64,000 nucleotides of DNA from an uncultured Saprospiraceae bacterium (GTDB taxonomy: Bacteria; Bacteroidota; Bacteroidia; Chitinophagales; Saprospiraceae), in contig CALDGQ010000102.1 of assembly GCA_937941765.1 (NCBI GenBank), forward strand, positions 30,156 through 94,155. The letters are read 5' to 3'. Shown here in pieces: positions 7,420-15,918 of this stretch. The notes under the pieces are model-generated. The model made no database searches, had not been told where the DNA came from, and was given only the letters and a program-made list of their open reading frames with translations. A program made the translations under genes and the position numbers. Position 1 is the stretch's first letter. Each line of letters begins with the position of its first letter.

Positions 7420-10215
7420 ATGCGTATACTACTTATTATAGCTTTATTCTTTTCTTTCTCTTCTGTTTGTTTTTCGCAAATCCCTCCATACTCGGAAGCA
7501 GATGCTAGACAAGAATTGAAAAATAGAGATTTAGACCAAGAGGAGTTAAGGAAAAAGCTTTTGGAACGAGGCTATGACATCGACAATCTGGATCCAACCA
7601 ATCTAGAACAAATGAGTGAATTTGAAGGAGTGCTTCGTGATGTAGTTGCTGAAATGGAAGCAGAGGCAATGAACAAAAATAATGTTGTAAAAGGTAATAA
7701 AACTAAAGGCCCCACAAAAGCAGAAAAAGATCAAGAAGCTGCTGATAAAGAATTAACTGAGGATTTAAAAGAAGTAGCAAAAAATTCTTCTGAAGATATT
7801 CAAGATGCAGTAGAAGATGGAGCAACCATTGATGAAGCAATAGCGGAAGAATTAATTGATGCCCAAGAAGATATGTTACCTCCTGCAGCCGTTTTTGGTC
7901 AGCATATTTTTAGAGAAAAAAGTATCAAACTTTTCAGAAAATCCAATGACGTAAAACCTCCCAAAACATACGTGTTAGGAGTCGGTGATGAAGTTGGCGT
8001 CTCTATCTACGGATATTCTCAAGAAAGCCTAACTTTCGAAATTAATGATGAAGGATACATCCTACCTCCTGATATGGGGCCAATTTATCTTAAAGGATTG
8101 GCTTTTGGTGAGTCTAAAAAAGTACTTCAAAACGCTTTCAATCAACATTATCGGTTCAAGGATAATGAATTTCAAGTAACTTTAAATTTTTCAAGAACGA
8201 TAAGCGTAAACATTGTTGGTGAAGTTTTTAATTATGGAAGTTTTACTATTCCTGCCATTAATAATGCCTTCAATGCACTAGTAGCTGCTGGTGGTCCTTC
8301 TGATATTGGTAGTGTTAGAAATATCCAATTGATACGTTCTGGTAGTGCACCTATCAAAATTGATATCTACGAATATCTCATGAATCCAACGGATCAACCT
8401 GATTTGTATCTGATGGAAAATGATTACATACATGTTCCCGTTGCAGAAAGAATTGTTTCAATTACAGGTCTTGTCAATCGACCATTTAAATATGAATTGA
8501 AAGGTTCTGAAGGTCTTAAAAAATTAGTAGAATATTCTGGTGGTTTTGCCAAAGATGCACTTTTGGGTAAAGTTCAAGTTAAAAGATATATTAACGATGA
8601 ACAACTAATTTTTGATGTTGATTATCGAGAGTTAACTAAATCTAACAACGACTTTCCATTAATTAATGGAGATGAAATCACGATCACTAAAATTCCTAAA
8701 CCTTACGAGAATTATGTAGAGTTGGAAGGAGCGGTAGAACTTGAAGGTAAATATGCTTTGAAGGATAAAATGAGAGTATCTGATTTAATTTCAAGTACAA
8801 AGCTTTCACGAGAATCTAGAAATGATGTCGCTTTCTTAAGGAGAATAAATGAGGATTTATCGGTTAAATATATCCGAGTTAATCTAAACAATATCTTAAA
8901 AAACAGTAGTGATGTTGATAATATAGAGCTGCAAACCAAAGATAAGTTAATCGTTTTTGAACAATCAAAATTTGTAGATAAAACATCTTTTATTGTCAAC
9001 GGAGCAGTTCGCCATCCTAACAAGTTTGACTACGATATTAACCAAAATATTAAGATTGAAGAAGCCATTATTATGACTGGTGGTTTGACACAAGATGCAG
9101 CAGATGTAGCTTATATCTATCGAAGAGACCCACAAAGAGATAATAGTGTGGAGTATGTTAGAGTAAATATTAAAGAAGCACTTGCAAACCCTAGTTCTAT
9201 AGATAATAGGTGGCTAGAAGCAAATGATAGTTTGGTGGTTTTCTCAAAAGATTATTTTAGAGACAATACCAATGTTCGAGTAATGGGAGCAGTTCGATAC
9301 CCAGGCTTCTATCCTTATGATATTTCGTTGGGACTAAAAGATATTCTTACGCTTTCAGGAGGATTGCAAATTGTTGCTTCAAAAAGTAAAATTGATGTTT
9401 ACCGATTAGAGTTTAGAGGTGATCAAGAAACAAGAACAATTGCAGCTACTCTAGAGGTGGATGATGATCTAAATGTCTCAAGTGGATCCGATGATGGATT
9501 TCAACTAAAACCATTTGATAATATTGTTGTTAGAAAAGCTCCCGAGTTTGAATTGCAAAGAATTGTTTTGATAACAGGAGAAGTCAAGTATCCTGGAGAA
9601 TATGCATTGCTTGATAACAATGAAACGGTATCCTCTCTAATTAAAAGAGCAGGAGGCCTTACCTCAGAAGCATTTGCGGAAGGTGCAACTTTGTATCGTA
9701 GCTACGATGATATGGGATATGTAATTATGGAGTTAGATGAGGCACTTCAAAAGAGCAATTCTAAGTTTAATTATATAATGAAGCCAAATGATTCAGTTGA
9801 AATTCCTAAAAAGAAGGACTTGGTTTCTATAATAGGTGCAACTCAAGTAAGTGAATATTATCCAGATAAAATAGTTGAAACAGGACGTATTAATGTCGCT
9901 TTTGATAGAGGGAAAAATGCACGCCACTATATCGATAAGTACTCAGGTATCAGTAAAGATGGTAGAAAACGGCTAATCACTGTTGAACATCCTAATGGTC
10001 AGGTGGAGCGAACAAAAAATTATCTGCTATTTAGAAAATATCCCAACGTACGTAAAGGTTCTACTATAAAAGTAGGAAATGCCATAACAGATAGTCAAAA
10101 AGATAAAGATGACCAGAATAAAAAGAAAGTCGATTGGGGAGATGTTTTCTCAAACTCTATAGCTCAAGCAACTTCAATCCTTTCATTAATCTTATTAATT
10201 CAACGAGTTAATTAA
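7420..10215 (+). CDS. SLBB-domain polysaccharide export protein (OPX, Wza-like)
   Basis: Probable outer-membrane/periplasmic export channel component for the surface polysaccharide. The ATG at 7420 gives a clean signal peptide (MRILLIIALFFSFSSVCFSQ); a TTG six bases upstream is less likely. After an acidic helical segment (about 20-150) comes a polysaccharide-export domain (about 175-260, with YVLGVGDEVGVSIYGYS). About seven SLBB repeats follow, each beginning with a V-x-G-x-V-type strand near residues 263, 347, 433, 525, 621, 717 and 803. A hydrophobic C-terminus (SILSLILLIQ) ends the protein. At 931 residues it is far larger than E. coli Wza but normal for the large Bacteroidota OPX proteins. 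It is the first gene of the long polysaccharide operon and lies 4 bases before the wzz-like gene. Confidence 0.9.
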   Translation: MRILLIIALFFSFSSVCFSQIPPYSEADARQELKNRDLDQEELRKKLLERGYDIDNLDPTNLEQMSEFEGVLRDVVAEMEAEAMNKNNVVKGNKTKGPTKAEKDQEAADKELTEDLKEVAKNSSEDIQDAVEDGATIDEAIAEELIDAQEDMLPPAAVFGQHIFREKSIKLFRKSNDVKPPKTYVLGVGDEVGVSIYGYSQESLTFEINDEGYILPPDMGPIYLKGLAFGESKKVLQNAFNQHYRFKDNEFQVTLNFSRTISVNIVGEVFNYGSFTIPAINNAFNALVAAGGPSDIGSVRNIQLIRSGSAPIKIDIYEYLMNPTDQPDLYLMENDYIHVPVAERIVSITGLVNRPFKYELKGSEGLKKLVEYSGGFAKDALLGKVQVKRYINDEQLIFDVDYRELTKSNNDFPLINGDEITITKIPKPYENYVELEGAVELEGKYALKDKMRVSDLISSTKLSRESRNDVAFLRRINEDLSVKYIRVNLNNILKNSSDVDNIELQTKDKLIVFEQSKFVDKTSFIVNGAVRHPNKFDYDINQNIKIEEAIIMTGGLTQDAADVAYIYRRDPQRDNSVEYVRVNIKEALANPSSIDNRWLEANDSLVVFSKDYFRDNTNVRVMGAVRYPGFYPYDISLGLKDILTLSGGLQIVASKSKIDVYRLEFRGDQETRTIAATLEVDDDLNVSSGSDDGFQLKPFDNIVVRKAPEFELQRIVLITGEVKYPGEYALLDNNETVSSLIKRAGGLTSEAFAEGATLYRSYDDMGYVIMELDEALQKSNSKFNYIMKPNDSVEIPKKKDLVSIIGATQVSEYYPDKIVETGRINVAFDRGKNARHYIDKYSGISKDGRKRLITVEHPNGQVERTKNYLLFRKYPNVRKGSTIKVGNAITDSQKDKDDQNKKKVDWGDVFSNSIAQATSILSLILLIQRVN

Positions 10216-10219
10216 TTGA

Positions 10220-11335
10220 ATGCCCAATACTGATTACCAAGAACGAACCGCTCCTGTTCATTATGATGATGAAATAACACTGAAAGAACTTATCTTAAGT
10301 GTAGTGGACTACACGAAAGAAATCTTTCGACGGTGGTGGGTCATTCCAATATGTTGTCTTATAACAGGATATTACTTTTCTCGAGACTATGTCAATCACG
10401 TTCCTAAATACTCTGCAAAACTTACATTCATGCTAGACGAGGATGCTTCTGGTGGTGGGAACTTAGGAGGATTGAATGATTTACTTGGTGGTATTGGAGG
10501 AAGTCAAAGTTCTGGTCTTTTTAAAATTGCTGAACTCTTTAAATCCAGAATTGTAATCGATAACGCTATTTTGGAAACAGCAGTTGTAAATGATAAAACA
10601 GCGTTAATCGCCAATCACTTTTTGGATGCCTATCCCGGTAAAGATTTAGTCAGAGATTTTAATGGTAATTTATTAGTCAATTTCAAAGACATTGATAATT
10701 TCCGTTTTGTAAATGCTGAACAAGATAGTCTTACCCAAGAAGAAAGAATTATGCTTAAAGTGATTTATTACACGATTGTTGGGCATCGGGATATTGGCAG
10801 ACCACAAGTTCTTAGTACTTCATTAAACGAAGATTCTGGAATCATGACAATGGTAACAGCTACAGAAGATGAAGATTTAACTTTGAGTATAGGGGACGCT
10901 ATCTATAAAAACTTATCCGCATTTTTCATTAATAAAGCAGTCGAAAAACAACAAAAACTTTTTGATATTATTCAATTTAAAAAAGATTCAGTAGGGACAG
11001 CGCTTAGATTGGCGGAATATAAACTAGCCGATTTTGAAGATAAAAACCGTAAAATGGCCACTTATAAAGGCTTTTTGGAAAAAATGAAGCTTCAAAGAGA
11101 AAAAACGATTCTTTCCGTTATGTATAGCTCTATCGTAAAAAATATGGAAAACGCCGATTTCGCACTAAGAAGTAAAACGCCTTATGTTCAAGTCATTGAT
11201 AGACCATTTCGGCCACTTTCCCCAAGTAGAGTCTCTTTTGGAATGACTGTTATCAAATCTGTATTCGTAGGTACCATTTTAGCCATCCTCTTAATCGTAG
11301 TAAGGAAGCTAATCGTCGACGCACTAGCAAGTTAA
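10220..11335 (+). CDS. Wzz-type chain-length determinant / co-polymerase
   Basis: Inner-membrane polysaccharide co-polymerase expected to set chain length and to contact the OPX protein encoded just upstream. The 371-residue protein has an N-terminal membrane segment (about 37-57, WWVIPICCLITGYYF), a periplasmic region with a long helical part (about 235-310), the proline-rich motif DRPFRPLSPSR before the second membrane segment, and a C-terminal membrane segment (about 343-365). There is no cytoplasmic tyrosine-kinase domain, and no separate kinase gene is seen in the window. It starts 4 bases after the OPX stop, so the pair is translated together. Confidence 0.88.
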   Translation: MPNTDYQERTAPVHYDDEITLKELILSVVDYTKEIFRRWWVIPICCLITGYYFSRDYVNHVPKYSAKLTFMLDEDASGGGNLGGLNDLLGGIGGSQSSGLFKIAELFKSRIVIDNAILETAVVNDKTALIANHFLDAYPGKDLVRDFNGNLLVNFKDIDNFRFVNAEQDSLTQEERIMLKVIYYTIVGHRDIGRPQVLSTSLNEDSGIMTMVTATEDEDLTLSIGDAIYKNLSAFFINKAVEKQQKLFDIIQFKKDSVGTALRLAEYKLADFEDKNRKMATYKGFLEKMKLQREKTILSVMYSSIVKNMENADFALRSKTPYVQVIDRPFRPLSPSRVSFGMTVIKSVFVGTILAILLIVVRKLIVDALAS

Positions 11336-11361
11336 ATATATTAATTCTTGTGTATTAATTA

Positions 11362-11390
11362 GATATTGAGTAAATTTGTTACTCAATATC
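11362..11390. promoter_or_regulatory. perfect 11-bp inverted repeat upstream of HTH regulator
   Basis: gatattgagta (11362-11372) and tactcaatatc (11380-11390) form a perfect inverted repeat with a 7-nt spacer, ending 6 bases before the ATG of the HTH/nucleotidyltransferase gene. No U-run follows, so it is not a standard terminator. It could be an operator bound by the regulator itself or an RNA hairpin that masks the start. Confidence 0.55.
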
Positions 11391-11396
11391 ATCCTA

Positions 11397-11936
11397 ATGA
11401 TCGAAACACTGATTTCTTCCAAAACCCGAGTGAAATTACTTCTCAAGTTCTTTCTTAACAGTAATACGACCGCCTATCTAAGAGGCCTCGAATCTGAATT
11501 TGGAGATTCTACTAATTCAATTAGACTAGAATTAAACAAATTTGAGAAAGTCGGAATGCTTACTTCCTCTCTCCAAGGAAACAAAAAAGTTTTCACTGCT
11601 AATACTAAACATCCGCTTTTTAATGAACTACATAATATTCTTCGCAAATACATCGGTTTGGATCGTATTGTGGAAAATGTAGTCAAGCGTCTTGGAAACG
11701 TAAAGAAAGTTTATCTCGTAGGTGAATTTTCTAAAGGAATGGATAGTCAAATCATTGATTTAATCTTCATTGGAGATATCGATAAAAGTTACCTAATTCA
11801 ATTAATTGAAAAAGTTGAAAAACTAATTAAACGAAAAATAAGGTATCTAACCTATGATCTACAGGAAGGCAAAAATATCGACTTTAAACAGTTTGATGTA
11901 GAACCACTGTTGCTATGGTCAGAAGAAGATATCTAA
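11397..11936 (+). CDS. winged-HTH regulator fused to degenerate nucleotidyltransferase domain
   Basis: Probable transcription regulator of the locus. Residues 1-75 form a winged helix (LISSKTRVKLLLKFF, then a second helix ending in RLELNKFEKVGML). Residues 100-175 resemble a minimal nucleotidyltransferase. The expected G-S-x(8-10)-D-x-D active site is here GEFSKGMDSQIIDL, so the serine is replaced by glutamate and only one aspartate of the DxD pair remains. Catalysis is therefore doubtful; a sensing or binding role is more likely. The ATG at 11397 is preferred over a TTG at 11376 that lies within the upstream hairpin. Homologues of this shape recur in Bacteroidota polysaccharide loci. The gene is bracketed by two strong inverted repeats (11362-11390 and 11957-11998). 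Confidence 0.72.
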   Translation: MIETLISSKTRVKLLLKFFLNSNTTAYLRGLESEFGDSTNSIRLELNKFEKVGMLTSSLQGNKKVFTANTKHPLFNELHNILRKYIGLDRIVENVVKRLGNVKKVYLVGEFSKGMDSQIIDLIFIGDIDKSYLIQLIEKVEKLIKRKIRYLTYDLQEGKNIDFKQFDVEPLLLWSEEDI

Positions 11937-11956
11937 AAATATAATAATAGGTGCAG

Positions 11957-11998
11957 GAATTGTTGGACTGGCATTTTGAATGGGCCAGTCCACAATTC
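11957..11998. other. strong 15-bp bulged hairpin between regulator and wbpD
   Basis: gaattgt-t-ggactggc (11957-11972) pairs with gccagtcc-acaattc (11984-11998), interrupted by a single bulged T, with an 11-nt loop. It is the strongest intercistronic hairpin I found in the operon. Only an imperfect T-rich stretch follows. It may act as an attenuator, a transcript-processing site or a pause point. It also argues that translation of the next gene starts after it, at 12014. Confidence 0.65.
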
Positions 11999-12013
11999 TT
12001 AATTATTAAGAGC

Positions 12014-12604
12014 ATGAAACCAAAATATTTTGTCCACGAAACTGCAGTCATAGATGACGGTTGTGAAATTGAAGAAGGAGTGAAAATTTGGCACTTTAGT
12101 CACTTGATGACAGGTTGCAAATTAGGTGCAGGAACAAGTATCGGACAAAATGTAATGGTAGGTCCAAACGTAGTTATTGGCAAAAATGTAAAAGTTCAAA
12201 ACAATGTCTCTATCTATTCAGGTGTAACTTGTGAGGACGATGTTTTTTTAGGACCCTCAATGGTTTTTACAAACGTTAGAAACCCTAGAAGCGCAGTCAA
12301 TAGAAAAAATGAATTCCAAAAAACATTGGTAAAAAAAGGTGCATCAATTGGAGCAAATGCAACGATTGTTTGTGATACCGTTATTGGCCAATTTGCCTTC
12401 ATTGGTGCAGGTACAGTCGTTACGAAGGATGTTCCCAATTTCGCATTGGTTATTGGAAATCCCTCTAAACAAATCGGTTGGATGAGTGAAAACGGTCAAC
12501 GACTCATTTTTAATAATGAAGGATTTGCGAGATGTAGTGAAAGTGGCGAAGAATATGAGTTGAAAAATAATATAGTTAAAAAAATAAAAATAAGTATAAA
12601 TTAA
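12014..12604 (+). CDS. wbpD: UDP-GlcNAc(3N)A N-acetyltransferase (WbpD/WlbB type)
   Basis: Left-handed beta-helix acetyltransferase predicted to N-acetylate the 3-amino group of UDP-2-acetamido-3-amino-2,3-dideoxyglucuronate. The 196-residue protein shows many hexapeptide repeats (for example GAGTSIGQNVMVGPNVVIG) and the family features KIWHFSHL, VFTNVRNPRSAVNR and the C-terminal GNPSKQIGWMS. The start at 12014 (MKPKYFVHETAVIDDG) matches the family; a GTG at 11951 would start inside a strong hairpin. The oxidoreductase, aminotransferase and epimerase that complete the pathway are at 21635, 20472 and 56558. A related sugar acetyltransferase specificity cannot be excluded. Confidence 0.85.
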   Translation: MKPKYFVHETAVIDDGCEIEEGVKIWHFSHLMTGCKLGAGTSIGQNVMVGPNVVIGKNVKVQNNVSIYSGVTCEDDVFLGPSMVFTNVRNPRSAVNRKNEFQKTLVKKGASIGANATIVCDTVIGQFAFIGAGTVVTKDVPNFALVIGNPSKQIGWMSENGQRLIFNNEGFARCSESGEEYELKNNIVKKIKISIN

Positions 12605-12624
12605 ATACCAACAGCATAATTACG

Positions 12625-13203
12625 ATGACTGAAAAGTTGGATATAGCAAGGAATAAAAAAGCAGATTTTGAAAACCATCTTCACCCGTCAGAGGAAAGAT
12701 GGTTTGCAGTCTACACCTCCTATAAACGAGAGAAAATCGCGTTTAAAGATCTTACCGCAAATGGGATTGAAGCTTATTTGCCTTTGCAACATCATACACG
12801 TCGTTATGTTCGCAAAGTGAAAGAAGTGGAATTACCATTAATTAGTCATTATGTTTTTGTGAAGATTAAAAAATCGGAATACGTCAAAGTATTACAATCC
12901 CCTTATGTTGTCAAGTTTGTTAAATTTTCTAACAATTTAATTTCTATACCAGAAAATGAAATTGAGTTGATTAAGAGAATTATTGGGGAAGGCTATTTTG
13001 TTGAAATCAATTCTGATGATTTTAATGTAGGAGACGAAGTGGAAGTAATCGGCGGAAAATTGACAGGACTACATGGTGTTCTCTTGGAAAAAGAAAATAA
13101 CCACTTTTTAAGTGTTGAATTAAAAAGTCTTGGTTTATCACTCAAAGTAAGTATAAAACCAAATTTACTGCGAAAAATTAAGCAGAGATTGGTTGCAAAA
13201 TAA
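12625..13203 (+). CDS. NusG-like transcription antiterminator (UpxY family)
   Basis: Specialised NusG paralogue expected to bind elongating RNA polymerase and allow it to read through the long polysaccharide operon. The 192-residue protein has an N-terminal NGN domain (about 20-115, WFAVYTSYKREKIAFKDL, then RRYVRKVKEVELPLISHYVF) and a C-terminal KOW domain (about 130-185, with the FNVGDEVEVIGGKLTGLHG pattern). This matches UpxY/LoaP-type factors found inside capsule loci rather than housekeeping NusG, which lies with secE and ribosomal genes. It is the fifth gene of the train, 20 bases after wbpD. An 18-bp palindrome follows it at 13237-13254. Confidence 0.88.
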   Translation: MTEKLDIARNKKADFENHLHPSEERWFAVYTSYKREKIAFKDLTANGIEAYLPLQHHTRRYVRKVKEVELPLISHYVFVKIKKSEYVKVLQSPYVVKFVKFSNNLISIPENEIELIKRIIGEGYFVEINSDDFNVGDEVEVIGGKLTGLHGVLLEKENNHFLSVELKSLGLSLKVSIKPNLLRKIKQRLVAK

Positions 13204-13236
13204 TTTCCATTAGGAAAGTATAAAATAGAAACTAAT

Positions 13237-13254
13237 TAGAAGCAATTGCTTCTA
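13237..13254. promoter_or_regulatory. perfect 18-bp palindrome downstream of upxY-like gene
   Basis: tagaagcaa joined directly to ttgcttcta forms a perfect palindrome with no spacer, in the 141-bp gap between the antiterminator gene and the dehydrogenase gene. A spacerless palindrome suits a dimeric DNA-binding protein better than an RNA hairpin. A smaller hairpin (ataagt/acttat, tgcg loop) follows at 13298-13313. The operator role is an inference. Confidence 0.5.
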
Positions 13255-13344
13255 GATATCAGTGCAAAGAATATTTTCATCAAATGTCATTCGGACTATA
13301 AGTTGCGACTTATCGACGGCGAAGCCATAATTAAATCGGAAACA

Positions 13345-14697
13345 ATGTATAACGAACTATTATCTAAAAAGAAAAAATTAGCAGTCATTGGACTTGGCTA
13401 TGTAGGATTGCCAATTGCTTTAGAATTTGCCAAACATTTTGCAGTAATTGGATTTGATATAAATGCAGCTCGTGTTGAAATGATGAAAAATGGAATTGAT
13501 CCTTCCAAAGAATTAGCTCCTAGTGCTTTTGAAGGAACCGACATCTTATTTACGGATAAGCTGGATCAATTAAGAGAGGCTAGTTTCTACATCATCGCAG
13601 TCCCTACAGACATTGATAGCCAAAAAGTTCCAGACTTAACTCCTTTATTGAAAGCAAGTGAAACTGTTGGAAAAGTAATCAAACAAGGAGATTACGTAGT
13701 TTATGAAAGCACTGTTTATCCTGGTTGTACCGAAGAGGATTGTATTCCAATAGTAGAAAGATTCTCAAGAAAAAAAGTAGGTCTTGTAACCCATGATGGA
13801 CAAGAAGATTCCATAGATGAAGGGGACCGTTTAATTGCTGGAAAAGATTTTAAATACGGTTACTCGCCTGAAAGAATTGTTCCTGGCGACAAAGTACGTA
13901 CGTTAACTAAAATTTTAAAAATAGTTTCTGGAAACGATGCAGAATCACTTGATATAATTTCAAAAGTTTACGAACAAATCATAGAAGCAGGCGTCCATCG
14001 AGCAGAATCTGTCAAAGTTGCAGAAGCTGCTAAGGTGATTGAAAATACACAACGTGATATCAATATTTCATTGATGAATGAGCTAAGTATCATCTTCGAC
14101 AAAATGGGAATCGATACAAAAGCAGTTATAGAGGCAGCTGGTACAAAATGGAATTTTCATAAGTATCGTCCTGGATTGGTTGGTGGTCATTGCATTAGCG
14201 TCGATCCTTTCTATCTAATGCACAAGGCAAAAAACTTAGGATTAGACCCACAAGTAATCGCAGCAGGACGAAGAGTCAATGACTACATTCCTCATTTTAT
14301 CGCAAAACGATTAGTCCAAACTTTAATCGAAGCAGGTAAAAATCCAGGTGAATGTAAAGTTCTTGTTAAAGGAATTACGTTCAAGGAAGATGTAGCTGAT
14401 ATCAGAAATAGTAAAGTGGTTGATTTGGTAAAAGAACTAATGGATTATTCTTTAAATGTGCACATCGTCGATCCTTGGGCTAGTCCAAATGAAGTAGCAC
14501 ATGAATACAATATCACATTAATCGATCAACCAGTTGGTCTTTATGATGCAATTGTTTTAGCTGTAGATCACAAAGAATATCGTGATTTAAACATCGAAGA
14601 CTTTAAAAAATTATCTAAAGGAAAAGTCGTTCTTTTCGATGTCAAAGGAACTTATGATAAAGATGATATGACGGAAGCTGTTTACTGGAGACTATAA
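13345..14697 (+). CDS. tviB: UDP-N-acetylhexosamine 6-dehydrogenase (TviB/WbpO type)
   Basis: NAD-dependent dehydrogenase predicted to oxidise the C6 hydroxyl of UDP-GlcNAc (or UDP-GalNAc) to the uronic acid. It has the Rossmann motif GLGYVGLPIALEF near the N-terminus, VYESTVYPGCTEEDC, the catalytic stretch GLVGGHCISVDPFYL with its cysteine, and a C-terminal UDP-binding domain (GITFKEDVADIRNSK). The sequence is close to TviB of the Vi antigen. At 450 residues it is about 25 longer, largely from an insert of roughly 18 residues (about 143-165) before YGYSPERI. The ATG at 13345 fits the family; an earlier TTG at 13246 lies in the palindrome. Its product is the entry point for the WbpB/E/D/I pathway. 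Confidence 0.93.
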   Translation: MYNELLSKKKKLAVIGLGYVGLPIALEFAKHFAVIGFDINAARVEMMKNGIDPSKELAPSAFEGTDILFTDKLDQLREASFYIIAVPTDIDSQKVPDLTPLLKASETVGKVIKQGDYVVYESTVYPGCTEEDCIPIVERFSRKKVGLVTHDGQEDSIDEGDRLIAGKDFKYGYSPERIVPGDKVRTLTKILKIVSGNDAESLDIISKVYEQIIEAGVHRAESVKVAEAAKVIENTQRDINISLMNELSIIFDKMGIDTKAVIEAAGTKWNFHKYRPGLVGGHCISVDPFYLMHKAKNLGLDPQVIAAGRRVNDYIPHFIAKRLVQTLIEAGKNPGECKVLVKGITFKEDVADIRNSKVVDLVKELMDYSLNVHIVDPWASPNEVAHEYNITLIDQPVGLYDAIVLAVDHKEYRDLNIEDFKKLSKGKVVLFDVKGTYDKDDMTEAVYWRL

Positions 14698-14721
14698 TTA
14701 AGAACTTATTCATTGACAAAA

Positions 14722-15918
14722 ATGAAAAAAGTACTTTTTATACATCATGGAGGAATAGCAGGCGGTGCACCGCTAAGTATGCTGTACACAATGAAAGGGA
14801 TAAGAGACAAGGGTGATTATCAGCCAGTCGTAGCATTGATGCATCCTTCTGAAAAATTGCATGCGCTTTATAATAACAATGGGTTTGCTACAATAGAAAC
14901 AACTTGGATTCCCAAGTTTATGACATGGGCTGGAAGTGAAGGGAAACGCTATAATCCAGTGGTATGGAAAGAATTATTTGTAAGTTGGACAAAATGGAAG
15001 AACGCCAAAATCAAATTGTTAGATTTGATAGATGAACTACAAATTGATATGGTTCATCTAAATTCAGTATGCTTATCCAACCCGGCAGAAATTTTAAACG
15101 AAAAAAAAATCCCTTTTATCTGGCACGTAAGAGAAGCTGGACCCAATCACAAAGGAAGTAGATATAAATTTATTCAAGATAATTTGCTTGCCACAGAGAA
15201 AGTAATCTTCTTATCAAAAGCAGAACAAAAATCTTGGACAGGTGCTAATGAACATGGAACAGTCGTCCATAATTTTATTGATTTCGATCAGTTTGATTCT
15301 GAAATTGACGTTACCTCAACTATTCAAGATTTGGAAATTGATGTAAATAAAAAAGTCTTGTTATATGTTGGTGGTATGAAAGATTTTAAAGGAATTATAC
15401 CTTTGATAAAATCCTTGAAACTCGTCAAAGAAAAGTGGGGCGAAGATTTTATTTGTTTAATGCCAGATACTTTTGTTGAAAATATAACAACAGCTTCCCG
15501 ATTTGAGAAGCAAGTGGTTAGTCTCATTGAAAAAAATGGTTTGAAAAATAATTGTAGACTGATGGCTTTCAATCCGAACATCGTTCCACTTTTTGCCATT
15601 TGCGATATCTTAATATTTCCAGCAACTCAAGGACATTTTGCTCGACCTATTATTGAAGCAAGCGGAATGCGTAAACCAGTTATAGCTTCCGATTTGAATT
15701 GTATTGATGAATTAGTAATTCCAAATGAAACGGGTTATTTGATTCCTCCAAATGATGAAGTAGCATTGGCAAATAAAATTGAATATCTTTTCAAACACCC
15801 AGAAGTTTGTAAACAATTCGGTGAAAGTGGGCACCACTTTGCAAAAGAGAATTTTGAATTCAACAGCCAAATGGATAAAATTCTAGCCATCTATCAACAA
15901 GGTGAAGTTCATGCCTAA
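14722..15918 (+). CDS. glycosyltransferase, GT4 family
   Basis: Retaining GT-B glycosyltransferase probably acting at the cytoplasmic face of the inner membrane on the growing repeat unit. The N-terminal domain starts with VLFIHHGGIAGGAPLSML, a glycine-rich acceptor loop. The C-terminal domain has VLLYVGGMKDFKGIIPL and the ARPIIEASGMRKPVIAS segment carrying the E-x7-E donor-binding pattern. It is 398 residues long from the ATG at 14722; a TTG 9 bases earlier is less likely. It overlaps the next gene by 8 bases. Sugar specificity cannot be read from the sequence. Confidence 0.85.
   Translation: MKKVLFIHHGGIAGGAPLSMLYTMKGIRDKGDYQPVVALMHPSEKLHALYNNNGFATIETTWIPKFMTWAGSEGKRYNPVVWKELFVSWTKWKNAKIKLLDLIDELQIDMVHLNSVCLSNPAEILNEKKIPFIWHVREAGPNHKGSRYKFIQDNLLATEKVIFLSKAEQKSWTGANEHGTVVHNFIDFDQFDSEIDVTSTIQDLEIDVNKKVLLYVGGMKDFKGIIPLIKSLKLVKEKWGEDFICLMPDTFVENITTASRFEKQVVSLIEKNGLKNNCRLMAFNPNIVPLFAICDILIFPATQGHFARPIIEASGMRKPVIASDLNCIDELVIPNETGYLIPPNDEVALANKIEYLFKHPEVCKQFGESGHHFAKENFEFNSQMDKILAIYQQGEVHA

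Noticed and set aside
11951..12013. Upstream GTG extension of the wbpD-like gene
   Set aside because: The added 21 residues do not resemble the family and the start would lie inside the 11957-11998 hairpin; the ATG at 12014 matches homologues.
13246..13344. Upstream TTG extension of the TviB-type gene
   Set aside because: The start would fall in the 18-bp palindrome and add 33 residues unlike the family. ATG 13345 is a better start.
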